Below, piece after piece: positions 35,869 to 43,963 of a DNA stretch of 64,000 nt (position 1 is its first letter; every line of letters begins with the position of its first letter). Source of the DNA: JABFRG01 sp038210445 (GTDB lineage Bacteria; Myxococcota_A; Polyangia; Polyangiales; Polyangiaceae); contig JBBQWQ010000014.1 of assembly GCA_038210445.1 (NCBI GenBank), positions 62,001 through 126,000 on the forward strand. Direction: 5' to 3'. The notes beneath the pieces were generated by a model. It made no database searches and had not been told where the DNA came from. It saw nothing but the letters and a program-made list of their open reading frames with translations. The position numbers and the translations under genes are program-made.

Positions 35869-35926
35869 AGCGGTCGGCGTTCCGCCGCCAACGTAGTCTT
35901 CGTGAGGGTTGATCGTAGAAGAGGTC
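35869..35926 (+). repeat. 58-bp direct repeat, copy 2
   Basis: Second copy of the repeat at 34009-34066 (one mismatch, A to T, near the 3' end). It lies 95 bp after the NmrA gene and 36 bp before the end of the HxlR gene. No gene is seen in 35775-35962 otherwise. Confidence 0.85.
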
Positions 35927-35962
35927 ACGGCAAGCTGATGAAGCTGGCCACCGCCTGATCCG

Positions 35963-36298
35963 TCAATCCGTACCCGCGCCGCCGCTCCAGCCGTTGGCCC
36001 ACGTCTGAAGCGGCGCGAGCGCGCGGAGGAGCGCCGCGCCTGACTTCGTCGTTCGGTAGCCGCTCTCGTCCTGCTCCAAGATTCCGGCGTCGCGAAGCTC
36101 GTGGAGTCGCTCGTTCAACACCGTGGGCGAGACGCCGTCGCAGCGCTCACGGAGCGCGCGGAACGTCGCCGGGTCTTTGCGGAGCTCCCACAAGACCCGG
36201 AGTGTCCAGCGCCGACCGAGCACATCGAACAGGACCATGATCGGTCGCCCGCTGCGCGTGCCGCGCGCAGGGGCCCCGGGGCGAAGCGGCTTCTTCAT
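35963..36298 (-). CDS. HxlR-family transcriptional regulator
   Basis: A 111-residue winged-helix regulator of the HxlR type, usually responding to redox stress, aldehydes or quinones. The family core reads FDVLGRRWTLRVLWELRKDP, TFRALRERCDGVSPTVLNER and LHELRDAGILEQ. HxlR proteins often sense through one Cys near the N-terminus; here the only Cys is in the recognition region (RERCDGVS). ATG 36298 removes an unlikely 38-residue extension and lies next to a palindrome. It is divergent from a carboxymuconolactone decarboxylase-like gene, a common target arrangement. Confidence 0.88.
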   Translation of the reverse strand: MKKPLRPGAPARGTRSGRPIMVLFDVLGRRWTLRVLWELRKDPATFRALRERCDGVSPTVLNERLHELRDAGILEQDESGYRTTKSGAALLRALAPLQTWANGWSGGAGTD

Positions 36299-36315
36299 GC
36301 TACGGAAAACGTAGC
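36299..36315. promoter_or_regulatory. HxlR operator candidate 1
   Basis: GCTACG-GAAAA-CGTAGC, a perfect 6-bp inverted repeat directly at the HxlR start codon, related to the second site at 36341-36357. Binding here would block the regulator's own transcription. Confidence 0.6.
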
Positions 36316-36340
36316 ATGGGACTTGACGCTTGGCCAAGGC

Positions 36341-36357
36341 GCTACAGAATCCGTAGC
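36341..36357. promoter_or_regulatory. HxlR operator candidate 2
   Basis: GCTACAGAATCCGTAGC, the same GCTAC/GTAGC arms with one asymmetry, 15 nt upstream of the decarboxylase-like gene and 25 nt from the first site. Two spaced sites suggest cooperative repression of both genes. Confidence 0.6.
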
Positions 36358-36372
36358 ACGAGGTTCCATCCC

Positions 36373-36948
36373 ATGAGTCATCGCATCGCCCCCGTGGTTC
36401 CGCCCTATTCACCCGCAGTCAAGGTCGCGCTCGAAAAATGGATGCCGCCGGGCTCCCCGCTCGAGCCGCTCGTGCTCTTTCGTACGCTCGCGCGGCACGA
36501 GCTCTTGAACGAACGGATGCGCCCGCTCGGCGCGGCGCTGCTCGGCAAGGGGCTGCTCCCGCTGCGCGTGCGTGAGCTCGTGATCCTCCGCGCCACTGCA
36601 CGCTGTCACTCCGAGTACGAGTGGGGAGTCCATGTCACCGCGTTCGCCGCCGCCGTGGGTCTCGATGAAGAAGCGGTACGCGCGACCGTCCTTCGGAGCG
36701 CGAGAGAGGTCGCGGCGTCGGATCACGAGGACGATCACGTCCTTTGCTTCGTCGACGAGCTCCACGACACCGGTACCGTCTCCGATCGCACGTGGTCGCT
36801 GCTCGCGGCGCGCTTCGATGAAGCGTCACTCCTCGAGCTCTCGGTCCTCACCGGCTTCTATCACCTGATCTCGTTCGTCACGAATTCCGCCGCGCTCGCG
36901 CCCGAGCCGTGGGCGGCGCGCTTTCCGTCCGTCAGTGAACGAGGGTGA
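36373..36948 (+). CDS. Carboxymuconolactone decarboxylase / AhpD-like family protein
   Basis: The 191-residue all-helical product is of the CMD/AhpD superfamily. The core RVRELVILRATARCHSEYEW GVH-type segment has the usual ELVILR...C..EYEW.VH pattern. The CxxC redox pair of true AhpD is missing (only one Cys, followed by HSE), so peroxidase-reductant activity is unlikely; single-Cys and Cys-less members are common and mostly uncharacterised. ATG 36373 lies 15 nt after the second palindrome. It is divergent from and probably controlled by HxlR. A role in degrading or sensing an aromatic or electrophilic compound is inference. Confidence 0.82.
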   Translation: MSHRIAPVVPPYSPAVKVALEKWMPPGSPLEPLVLFRTLARHELLNERMRPLGAALLGKGLLPLRVRELVILRATARCHSEYEWGVHVTAFAAAVGLDEEAVRATVLRSAREVAASDHEDDHVLCFVDELHDTGTVSDRTWSLLAARFDEASLLELSVLTGFYHLISFVTNSAALAPEPWAARFPSVSERG

Positions 36949-37077
36949 CGAACCAAGCCTCACGCCGAACGCCGTCGAAATCGGCGTGCTTCTGCGCGCG
37001 GGGTTTTACGACCGCGCAACCGGAGCCGGCGCGCGCGATCGAGCGCGTCCTTCGCCCACGCGCAGGCGACGTTGTAC

Positions 37078-39015
37078 CTAGGGCGCGCGGCGGACCGTGG
37101 CGAAGCGCTCACGCCAGCTCGCCATGTTCGGCTGGATGGCCTTGCCGATGGCCGTTACGTAGGCTTGCGCGCCGGTGCGGTTGGGGTGACCCATCGACGC
37201 GCGCTCGCACTTGAGCATGTCGACGTCGCTCGCGGCGGCTGCGCCGGGGACCACCGGTTTTCCCACGCTGCGATCGAGAATCCCTGCCTGGTGGCAGCTG
37301 ACGCTCCGGGCGGCGATGACGTCGTCCTGATCGTTCGCCACCGCACCGGTGGGCACCAGCCACAGCCAGCTCGAAGGCGCCGCGTAGGCATTCTTGGGCT
37401 CGAAGGGTAGGGGCGCAAAGGTGACGAGCGAAGGAATGCCTGCCTGTGTGCTCGCGTTGGCGGCGGCGTCGGTGAGCGCTGCGTTCGAGGCGGTGTAGAA
37501 CGCGTCGGAGCTCGCAGAGAGCTTCGTGCGGAGCGTGCTCGTTCCGCCGATGGCCAACGCAATGACGGCCACCGCGGCAACGGGGTCGGGCGGGATTCCC
37601 AGAAGCGGCGTGGTGAGCGCTGCGGCGCCCACCGCCGAGGCCACCAGCACCGGCAGCGCGGTGAGGTCTGAGAGCTGCGACACAATGGGGTAGTACCCGG
37701 TGACCACGATGCGCGCCCCGGGATACAGCACATGAATGCGATTCAGTACGTCGGCCATGGGCGCGCACTTCGTCTGCGCCATGGCGCGCACGGCGCTCGG
37801 CGTGCTCTTCGGATTCAGAATCGACATGACGCCGACGTCGTTGATGCAACCATCGACCAGCACCAGGTCCACTTCCGCGCGCTTCACCGAGGGGCCCGCG
37901 CCCGACACGTTCAACTGATGCAGAATGGTCGGGAACGAATTCGGGACTTCTCCCGGCGTCACCAGCGCGTTCTGGTCGAAGCCCAGCGACTCTCGCTGAC
38001 CGACGGCGGGCAGTGGTCCGGTGTTGCCCCGCAGGATGGCACCCGAGTGCGCGAAGGAAGTCAGCTCCACTTCCACGTTGAGCGCGCTGCGAATCGCGTC
38101 GCGGGTGAGGCTGGTGAACTTGGCGCTGTCGGCCAAGCCCTGGCCCCACATGATGGAGTCGCCGATGGCCACCATGCGGAACGGCGAAGTGCGGAGCGAG
38201 ACGCTCCCGGAGTCGGCGCTGCGGAAGATGGTCTTGGCAGGGCCCGCCGTGTACAGGGTGCGAACCGCGTACACGTGCGTGCCGGCCATGGGCGGGGCGT
38301 CGTCGATGAACGTGGCCGCGGCGCTGGTGGTGCGCACCAGTGCGGCGCCGTCGCGCAGGAGCTCTACCCCGGTGACCCACTTGGGGAGCGACCAGGCGAT
38401 GCGCACGATGCGCTTCTTCGCGTCGGTGAGGGTGACGCTGAGGTCGCGCGGCGCTTCCAGCGCGGGTGTGATGCCAGCCTTCTTCTGCGTTCGCTCCAGC
38501 ATCGTCGGGCCGAACTGTGGCACCACGGTATTTTTCAGCGTGCCGGGGCCGCCCGGAGCCGGCGTGACGGGAGCTACCCGGGTCGGGCCCGAGGGCTGCT
38601 GCATGGCTTCTACGAAGTACGAAGCGCTCTGTCCCGGGGTTCGGGTTTCGTCCAGAAACGACAGCGGTGCTCCGGCTGCGATCTCGGTCACGAAGACGTC
38701 GTCACGGTAGACGCGGTAGTGCGTTGCGCCTTCGCGGCCCTGCCACGCGAGCCGTACCCGGGTCGGGTCAACCGCCTCGACCTTGAGCTCGGCGAAGGTC
38801 CATAGGGTGGGCGGCCCCGGCACCACGCGCGGCGGGGTTCGCTGCGCCGAACCTGGCGCAATGGGCGCAATCTTCAGAGGCGGCGCCAGCGGACCCCCAC
38901 CGGGCGGAACCATCGGCGGTCCGCCGGGCCTGGGCGGAAGCTGCGCGCTCCCGAGGCTCGCCAGGGTGGTGGTGGCCAGGAGGACCGCAGCACTGCGCGA
39001 GAGCTTCGTCGTCAT
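37078..39015 (-). CDS. Exported SGNH/GDSL hydrolase with fibronectin-III-like domains
   Basis: A 645-residue secreted protein. The signal peptide (RSAAVLLATTTLASLGSA) and a Pro/Gly-rich spacer are followed by two beta-sandwich segments of FN3 type (around VRLAWQGREGATHYRVYRDD and VRIAWSLPKWVTGVELLRDG). The SGNH domain follows: block I AIGDSIMWGQG (Ser), block II FAHSGAILRG, block III VDGCINDVG (Asn), and a late GHPNRTGAQAY with the catalytic His. An insertion with a hydrophobic stretch near LVASAVGAAALTTPLLGI interrupts the domain. CGGAG lies 5 nt before ATG 39015. It likely is an esterase or lipase acting outside the cell; the substrate is unknown. Confidence 0.85.
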   Translation of the reverse strand: MTTKLSRSAAVLLATTTLASLGSAQLPPRPGGPPMVPPGGGPLAPPLKIAPIAPGSAQRTPPRVVPGPPTLWTFAELKVEAVDPTRVRLAWQGREGATHYRVYRDDVFVTEIAAGAPLSFLDETRTPGQSASYFVEAMQQPSGPTRVAPVTPAPGGPGTLKNTVVPQFGPTMLERTQKKAGITPALEAPRDLSVTLTDAKKRIVRIAWSLPKWVTGVELLRDGAALVRTTSAAATFIDDAPPMAGTHVYAVRTLYTAGPAKTIFRSADSGSVSLRTSPFRMVAIGDSIMWGQGLADSAKFTSLTRDAIRSALNVEVELTSFAHSGAILRGNTGPLPAVGQRESLGFDQNALVTPGEVPNSFPTILHQLNVSGAGPSVKRAEVDLVLVDGCINDVGVMSILNPKSTPSAVRAMAQTKCAPMADVLNRIHVLYPGARIVVTGYYPIVSQLSDLTALPVLVASAVGAAALTTPLLGIPPDPVAAVAVIALAIGGTSTLRTKLSASSDAFYTASNAALTDAAANASTQAGIPSLVTFAPLPFEPKNAYAAPSSWLWLVPTGAVANDQDDVIAARSVSCHQAGILDRSVGKPVVPGAAAASDVDMLKCERASMGHPNRTGAQAYVTAIGKAIQPNMASWRERFATVRRAP

Positions 39016-39162
39016 GCGACTCCGTGTGCAGCTCGCATGCCGCCGCACATTTGCGGCGCTTTTGCCTTCATCCGCTCGACCCTGCGCGACCCTTGCGCAA
39101 TCGGTCGCGAGCCTCTTGCGCAACAGTGGCTCAAGCTCGCGAGTGCAGTAGCATCGGGCGCG

Positions 39163-41205
39163 ATGGGAGCCTTCTTCACCAATGTTCAGGTGCGTGCGGA
39201 CCAGGTGGGCTTCGAGCGCATCGTGGCCGCGCTGCGCGCCGAAGCGGCATCGCGTGGCATGTCGGATATGGACGACAGCGGCGAAGCCGACCGCACGATC
39301 CGCGTCGTTCCTCCCGGGGCCGGCCACTTCGTCGCGGTGTACGACGAGGCCACCGAGTCGCAAGACTCCGGCGCCCTCGACGCGCTGGGCGCGCTGGTGT
39401 CGCGTGCCGCGGATGCCCTGGCCTTCACGGTGGCGGTCCACGACAGCGACGTGCTCGCGCTGGGCCTCTTTGCACACGGTGAGGTCGTCGATCGCTACGA
39501 CTCGAACCCAGAGTATTTCGGCAAGAAATCCAAGGAGGGGAAGAAGGCGCAGCGACCGAGGCGCGACGCATGGGGGCCGCTGCTCGCAAGGGGGGCGTCG
39601 TTGGGCGATCTCGCGGCTGCGCTCGACTCCGAAGACCTCTTCGCCGAGGCGACGCTCGCGAAAATCTGCGCGCTCGTCGGTTGCGAACCATCGCGCGCGA
39701 GCACCGGCCTACGGTACCTCGCGAGGGCTTCGCTGCCGGAAGGCACCGTTACCCTTCGACTGCGCGCGAACATCCGGCCCACCTACGAATCCAAGGCCGA
39801 GGGAAAGCCGCAGTTCGAGGCCCATATGCCCTACGGCCCGGCGACGCAGGCGCTGGCCGAGGGCGACGAGCTGCGTCTGGGCTTCTCGGTGAAGAACGCG
39901 GGAGGCGCGTCGTGCGGCCTCACGTTGACCGTCTGGGGCTCGGCCATCGACGCCGGCCTTGTGGAGATCGAGCACTTCGAGACGGTCTTCGGCAACGTTC
40001 TCGAAGGTGCGCGTCACGTGATTCACGCGCCCGACCGTCGCCGCAGTGCCGACGGCGCCACCCTGATGGTGCTCGACCTTCCGCAGCAAGAGCTGGTGGC
40101 CGGCGCGCCCATGACCGGCTTCGTACCCGGCATGGACGTGCGCAAGATGATGAGCGCATCGATGCGATCGATGGCGCACGTGAACGTGACCGGTCGCGTG
40201 GTGCGCGCCGGCAAGGGCACGCTGTTCGGCGGATTCGTGCCGCATGCTGCGCGCGAAGAAGGGGCCCACGCAGGGCAGTACGAGCTCACCGTGGACCCCA
40301 AGTTTGCGCGGCCGCTGCGGTGCTCCGTAGACGAAGCCATGTCGGGCGGATCGTCGCACCTGCTCAGGCCTTTGGCCGGCACGAAGTATCTCGTCGCCAT
40401 GGCGTCTATCGATGGTGCGCGCAACGACGCAGCGCGCTTCGCCGCGGTCGCGCTCGAGCGCATGGTGGAGCTGATGGGAACCGGCGGCAACGCCTCGACC
40501 ACCGTCTATCGCAAGAGCGGTGACGAAGGGATGCAGCGGCCGCGCAGCGGCGCAGGAAAGGTCATCACCCTCTTGCGCGGCAAGCGGCGCGATACCCTGA
40601 CCGCGTCCATGGGCGACGAGGCGCTGGTCGACGTTACCGTCCGCGAGGGAGCCGCGTTCGATGCCGAAACCGGCCCGAATCTCGGCCTGTGGGGCCTCTC
40701 GTTCGGCGCCAGCGTGCTCGGCGATCGCGACCACGCTCGGGTAGGCGCGCTCACCGTGTGGCTGAATGCCGAGGCCGCCGGCGAAGCGCGCACCCGCGAG
40801 GTGCGCGCGATGCTCCTCGCGCTTCTGGACGACGTCATGCGCGGCGAAGGCGTTCAGGCTTCGGTGTTTCGCTGCGGCGCCACAGCGCCGGCGTACTCTT
40901 CGGCATACGAAGACGCGTGCGGCGCTCCCCACGACGTTCGCACGGGCAGAAACTACGTGCGCCGCTGGCTGCGCGTGCCCGGTAACGACGTGCTCTGGCT
41001 CGGCCCCTCGCTGCTCTCGAACCTCCCCGCTGCTGCCACGTCTGCGCTCGAGGCCATCGCCACGGTCGAGCCCTGTGGCCCGGCGATGCGCATCGGACTC
41101 TCCGATGCCAGGCACGCGCCGGCGCTCGAGCAGGCGGTCGCCGCGCTGCTCCCCACCGCCCTCGAAGCGAGCGCCGCTGCCATGGAGCTCATCGCGCACC
41201 CGTGA
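39163..41205 (+). CDS. Large conserved hypothetical protein
   Basis: This 680-residue soluble protein has no signal peptide. Its N-terminal part, MGAFFTNVQVRADQVGFERI to about residue 125, contains FVAVYDEATESQD and VAVHDSDVLALGLFAHGEVV. It is an alpha/beta domain I have the impression of seeing at the start of other uncharacterised bacterial proteins. The middle (about 190-300) is strand-rich, with GTVTLRLRANIRPTYESKAE. The C-terminal third (NLGLWGLSFGASVLGD, then PGNDVLWLGPSLLSNL) is again mixed. No catalytic motif or known domain is apparent. ATG 39163 is chosen because the N-terminal domain starts there; it lacks a clear ribosome-binding site. Confidence 0.65.
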   Translation: MGAFFTNVQVRADQVGFERIVAALRAEAASRGMSDMDDSGEADRTIRVVPPGAGHFVAVYDEATESQDSGALDALGALVSRAADALAFTVAVHDSDVLALGLFAHGEVVDRYDSNPEYFGKKSKEGKKAQRPRRDAWGPLLARGASLGDLAAALDSEDLFAEATLAKICALVGCEPSRASTGLRYLARASLPEGTVTLRLRANIRPTYESKAEGKPQFEAHMPYGPATQALAEGDELRLGFSVKNAGGASCGLTLTVWGSAIDAGLVEIEHFETVFGNVLEGARHVIHAPDRRRSADGATLMVLDLPQQELVAGAPMTGFVPGMDVRKMMSASMRSMAHVNVTGRVVRAGKGTLFGGFVPHAAREEGAHAGQYELTVDPKFARPLRCSVDEAMSGGSSHLLRPLAGTKYLVAMASIDGARNDAARFAAVALERMVELMGTGGNASTTVYRKSGDEGMQRPRSGAGKVITLLRGKRRDTLTASMGDEALVDVTVREGAAFDAETGPNLGLWGLSFGASVLGDRDHARVGALTVWLNAEAAGEARTREVRAMLLALLDDVMRGEGVQASVFRCGATAPAYSSAYEDACGAPHDVRTGRNYVRRWLRVPGNDVLWLGPSLLSNLPAAATSALEAIATVEPCGPAMRIGLSDARHAPALEQAVAALLPTALEASAAAMELIAHP

Positions 41206-41320
41206 GCCCGCCTGAACGCGCAGCGGTCCGGGTGGACCCTGCGAGGTTCACGCGAAGGCCGCAATACTGCGCTGCTGCGAGCACTGCAGCAACGGAACAC
41301 GCATTGCAGGAGATCGCGCC

Positions 41321-43000
41321 ATGAACGTACTTCCTTCTCGCAACGGGCTCCTTGCGCTCTTCCCGGTGGTGGCTGCCTTCGTAGCCTGTGGCGGCACCGA
41401 CGCCACGCCGCCGCCACAGGCCAACGACAGCGGCACGCTCGACGCCGGCAGCGACGCGAGCGACGTTCCCGATGGCGGTGGTTGCGCCAGCGACGTACCT
41501 GCGGCGCCCGGTATGCTGGTCACCGATCGCGGCCCCGTGCGCGGCGCTCTCGAGGCTGGCGCCTACGCGTACCGCAACATTCCCTTCGCCGCGCCGCCGG
41601 TGGGCAGCCTGCGCTGGAAGCCACCGGCCCCCGCCGCATGCTGGAAAGAGCCGCGCGATGGCGTCGCCTGGGGACCCATGTGCCCGCAGAGCGACGAGAC
41701 CGGCGCCGCGCCCATCACCGGCTCTGAAGACTGCTTGCAGCTGAACGTGTTCGCGCCCGCCGACAAGCCCGGCCCGCTCCCCATCATGCTCTGGATCCAC
41801 GGGGGCGGAAATCTTGCTGGCTCCGCCACCAGTCAGGTCGGCACCCTTCGCACCTACGATGCCGGCAAGCTGGCCGCCAAGGAGGGCGTTATCGTGGTCA
41901 CCACCAACTATCGGCTCGGCGCTCTCGGATTCCTCGCGCATCCGGCGCTCGCCGCAGAGGATCCGAATCGCTCCGAGGGCAACTACGCGCTCCTCGACAC
42001 CATTGCGGCCCTGAAGTGGGTGAAGGCCAACGCCGCGGCAATGGGTGGCGATCCCGCGAAGGTGACCATCTTCGGTGAATCTGCCGGCGCAGTGAACGTG
42101 TGCACGCTGGTGGCTTCGCCGCTGGCCAAAGGTCTCTTCGCCGGCGCCATCATGCAGAGCGGCGGCTGCGTGGGCAAGACGCGCAGCGAGGGCGAAGATC
42201 TCGGCAGCAAGGTAGTGGCGGCGGCCAAGTGCGATGCGGCGGCCGACGTGCTCGGGTGCATGCGCGCGCTGAGCGCCGAGGCGGTGACGTCGGCAGTGCC
42301 CATTAAGATCGACGTGGCGGGCGCGAGCACTGGTTACGCCGCAGTCGACGACGGCTACGCCCTGGTGGGCAAGCCGCTCGATGCCATCAAGGCCGGCACG
42401 CATGCCAAGGTGCCGATGATCGTGGGCTCGAATTCCGAGGAGACCAGCCGCACGGTGCCGCTCGCGCCCTCCGCCACGCTGGCGCAATACCAAGCTGCGG
42501 TACGCATGCTCTTCCCCACAACCACCGTGGGCGACGCCGTGCTCGCGCAGTATCCGGTCGCCGACTACGCGTCGCCCTGGGCTGCCTACGTGGCGCTCAC
42601 CACCGACGCCAAGTTCGGTTGCTCCGCGCGGAAAACGCTCCGCGCGCTGCGGCAGACGAGCACACCCGCTTTTCGCTACTACTTCTCGCACGCGCTGGAA
42701 AACTCGGCGGCGCTCGCGCGCTTCGGCGCTTTTCATGGCGCCGACGTTCTGTTTCTCTTCGACCACCTGAACGTCTCCGGCTACACGCCCGGCGCTAGCG
42801 ATACGGCGGTGGCGAGCACGTTCATGCATCGCTGGGCCGCGTTCGCGAAGAACCCGCAAGACCCAAGCGGGGGCGACCTGCCCGCCTGGCCCGCCTACGA
42901 CGCGGCGACCGATCCGTACCTGCAGATCGACGGTACAGTCACCACCGGCGCTGCACTCCGTAAGACGCAGTGCGACTTCTGGGATGCGCTGCTCCCGTAG
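41321..43000 (+). CDS. Type B carboxylesterase, lipoprotein
   Basis: This 559-residue alpha/beta-hydrolase is of the carboxylesterase/cholinesterase type. The lipobox is FVAC (Cys 23), then a short Asp/Ser-rich spacer. Family landmarks are GAYAYRNIPFAAPPVGSLRW, EDCLQLNVF, the oxyanion-hole region WIHGGGNL, the nucleophile FGESAGAVNV, the acid in GSNSEETSR, and the catalytic His in FHGADVLFLF. Length is usual for the family. GGAG lies 8 nt upstream of the ATG. It most likely hydrolyses esters at the outer membrane or outside; the precise substrate is unknown. Confidence 0.93.
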   Translation: MNVLPSRNGLLALFPVVAAFVACGGTDATPPPQANDSGTLDAGSDASDVPDGGGCASDVPAAPGMLVTDRGPVRGALEAGAYAYRNIPFAAPPVGSLRWKPPAPAACWKEPRDGVAWGPMCPQSDETGAAPITGSEDCLQLNVFAPADKPGPLPIMLWIHGGGNLAGSATSQVGTLRTYDAGKLAAKEGVIVVTTNYRLGALGFLAHPALAAEDPNRSEGNYALLDTIAALKWVKANAAAMGGDPAKVTIFGESAGAVNVCTLVASPLAKGLFAGAIMQSGGCVGKTRSEGEDLGSKVVAAAKCDAAADVLGCMRALSAEAVTSAVPIKIDVAGASTGYAAVDDGYALVGKPLDAIKAGTHAKVPMIVGSNSEETSRTVPLAPSATLAQYQAAVRMLFPTTTVGDAVLAQYPVADYASPWAAYVALTTDAKFGCSARKTLRALRQTSTPAFRYYFSHALENSAALARFGAFHGADVLFLFDHLNVSGYTPGASDTAVASTFMHRWAAFAKNPQDPSGGDLPAWPAYDAATDPYLQIDGTVTTGAALRKTQCDFWDALLP

Positions 43001-43840
43001 TCAAAAGGCCAGACCGGTCGACACCTGGGCGCCGAGATCGAACCAGTGACCCAAGCGGTCCAGGGTCGATTTGGTGCCCACGTCGAAGTACACGCGGGCG
43101 TCGAACACCTTCCAGGCCAGCGCCGGCGTGATGTCGAGCTCGTAGCCCACCCCGGCGTGCAGCCCGAAGCGCAGGTGGTTCACTGCGGCGCTCTCGAGAC
43201 CGACGCTGCCGCCGATGGGCGTGAACCCGAAGCGCAGGTTCGGGCCCTCGAACAGGCTGCGGTCGTTGTCGAACGGGATGACGAACGAAACCGGGAGCGT
43301 GAGATCGAGGGTGCGCATGGTACCGCCGGCCAGCATCTGCGCCTCGACCTCGAGATAGAACGCAACGCTGCGAATGCTGAAGCCCGCGCAAAGGCCGCCT
43401 TTGTAGCCGGACCAAATTCCCACCCGAAAGACGCCGCACGCATAGCCCGCGCTGCCGTGACGGGTCGGTGGCTCGTATACGGTTGGAGCGGCCGGCGCTG
43501 GCGCTGGCGGTGCGTCCGGCAGTTTGGGGGGCGGCGGCGGCTGCACGCGCGGCGGCTGCACCTGCGGCGGCGGCGGCACCTGCGGCGGCTGCACCTGCGC
43601 GCCCCCGTTGCCCTGACCATTGCCGTTGGCCTGCCCGTTGGCTTGACCTTGCGCGCCTTGCGGGCCCACGCGGCCGCCAGCAGACCCACCAGCCCCGGCG
43701 CCGCCCTGTCCATTCGCGCCGGCGCAGATGGTGGTGCCGGGAATGCACCATCCCGGCGGCGGGGTCTGCGCAAAGGTGCGAGGAGCGAGGCTGGCGACGG
43801 CCGCCAATGTAGCGAGTCCCACGAGCAAAGAATGTTTCAT
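43001..43840 (-). CDS. Exported protein with Pro/Gln/Gly-rich linker and beta-barrel-like C-terminus
   Basis: The product is 279 residues. The signal peptide (HSLLVGLATLAAVASLAPRTFA) is followed by a short CIPGTTIC loop, Gly/Gln repeats (QGQANGQANGNGQGNGG) and a Pro-rich segment with PPQVQPP repeats. The C-terminal 150 residues alternate amphipathic strands (VGIWSGYKGGLCAGFSIRSV, LRFGLHAGVGYELDITPALA) and end in a terminal Phe (STGLAF), as in outer-membrane barrels. ATG 43840 is set at the signal peptide. It ends right at the convergent esterase stop and is divergent from the large Gly-rich protein gene, whose function might be linked. Confidence 0.65.
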   Translation of the reverse strand: MKHSLLVGLATLAAVASLAPRTFAQTPPPGWCIPGTTICAGANGQGGAGAGGSAGGRVGPQGAQGQANGQANGNGQGNGGAQVQPPQVPPPPQVQPPRVQPPPPPKLPDAPPAPAPAAPTVYEPPTRHGSAGYACGVFRVGIWSGYKGGLCAGFSIRSVAFYLEVEAQMLAGGTMRTLDLTLPVSFVIPFDNDRSLFEGPNLRFGFTPIGGSVGLESAAVNHLRFGLHAGVGYELDITPALAWKVFDARVYFDVGTKSTLDRLGHWFDLGAQVSTGLAF

Positions 43841-43963
43841 GCGATAAGGGAGCAAAAGTGGAGCGCGACGCGCCCACTCTACAGACGGCCCACCACGGCG
43901 GTCCATTCACAGAGACCGCGCTCCTTGCTCGGTGTGGGAGTGGCAGATACCTTCAGCGCAGCC

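Noticed and set aside
36373..36948. Naming the CMD-like protein AhpD
   Set aside because: The CxxC redox motif needed for AhpD activity is absent.
36936..37080. Short frame after the CMD-like gene (VNEGDEPSLTPNAVEIGVLL...)
   Set aside because: It is only about 47 codons with no recognised homology or start signal, and probably chance.
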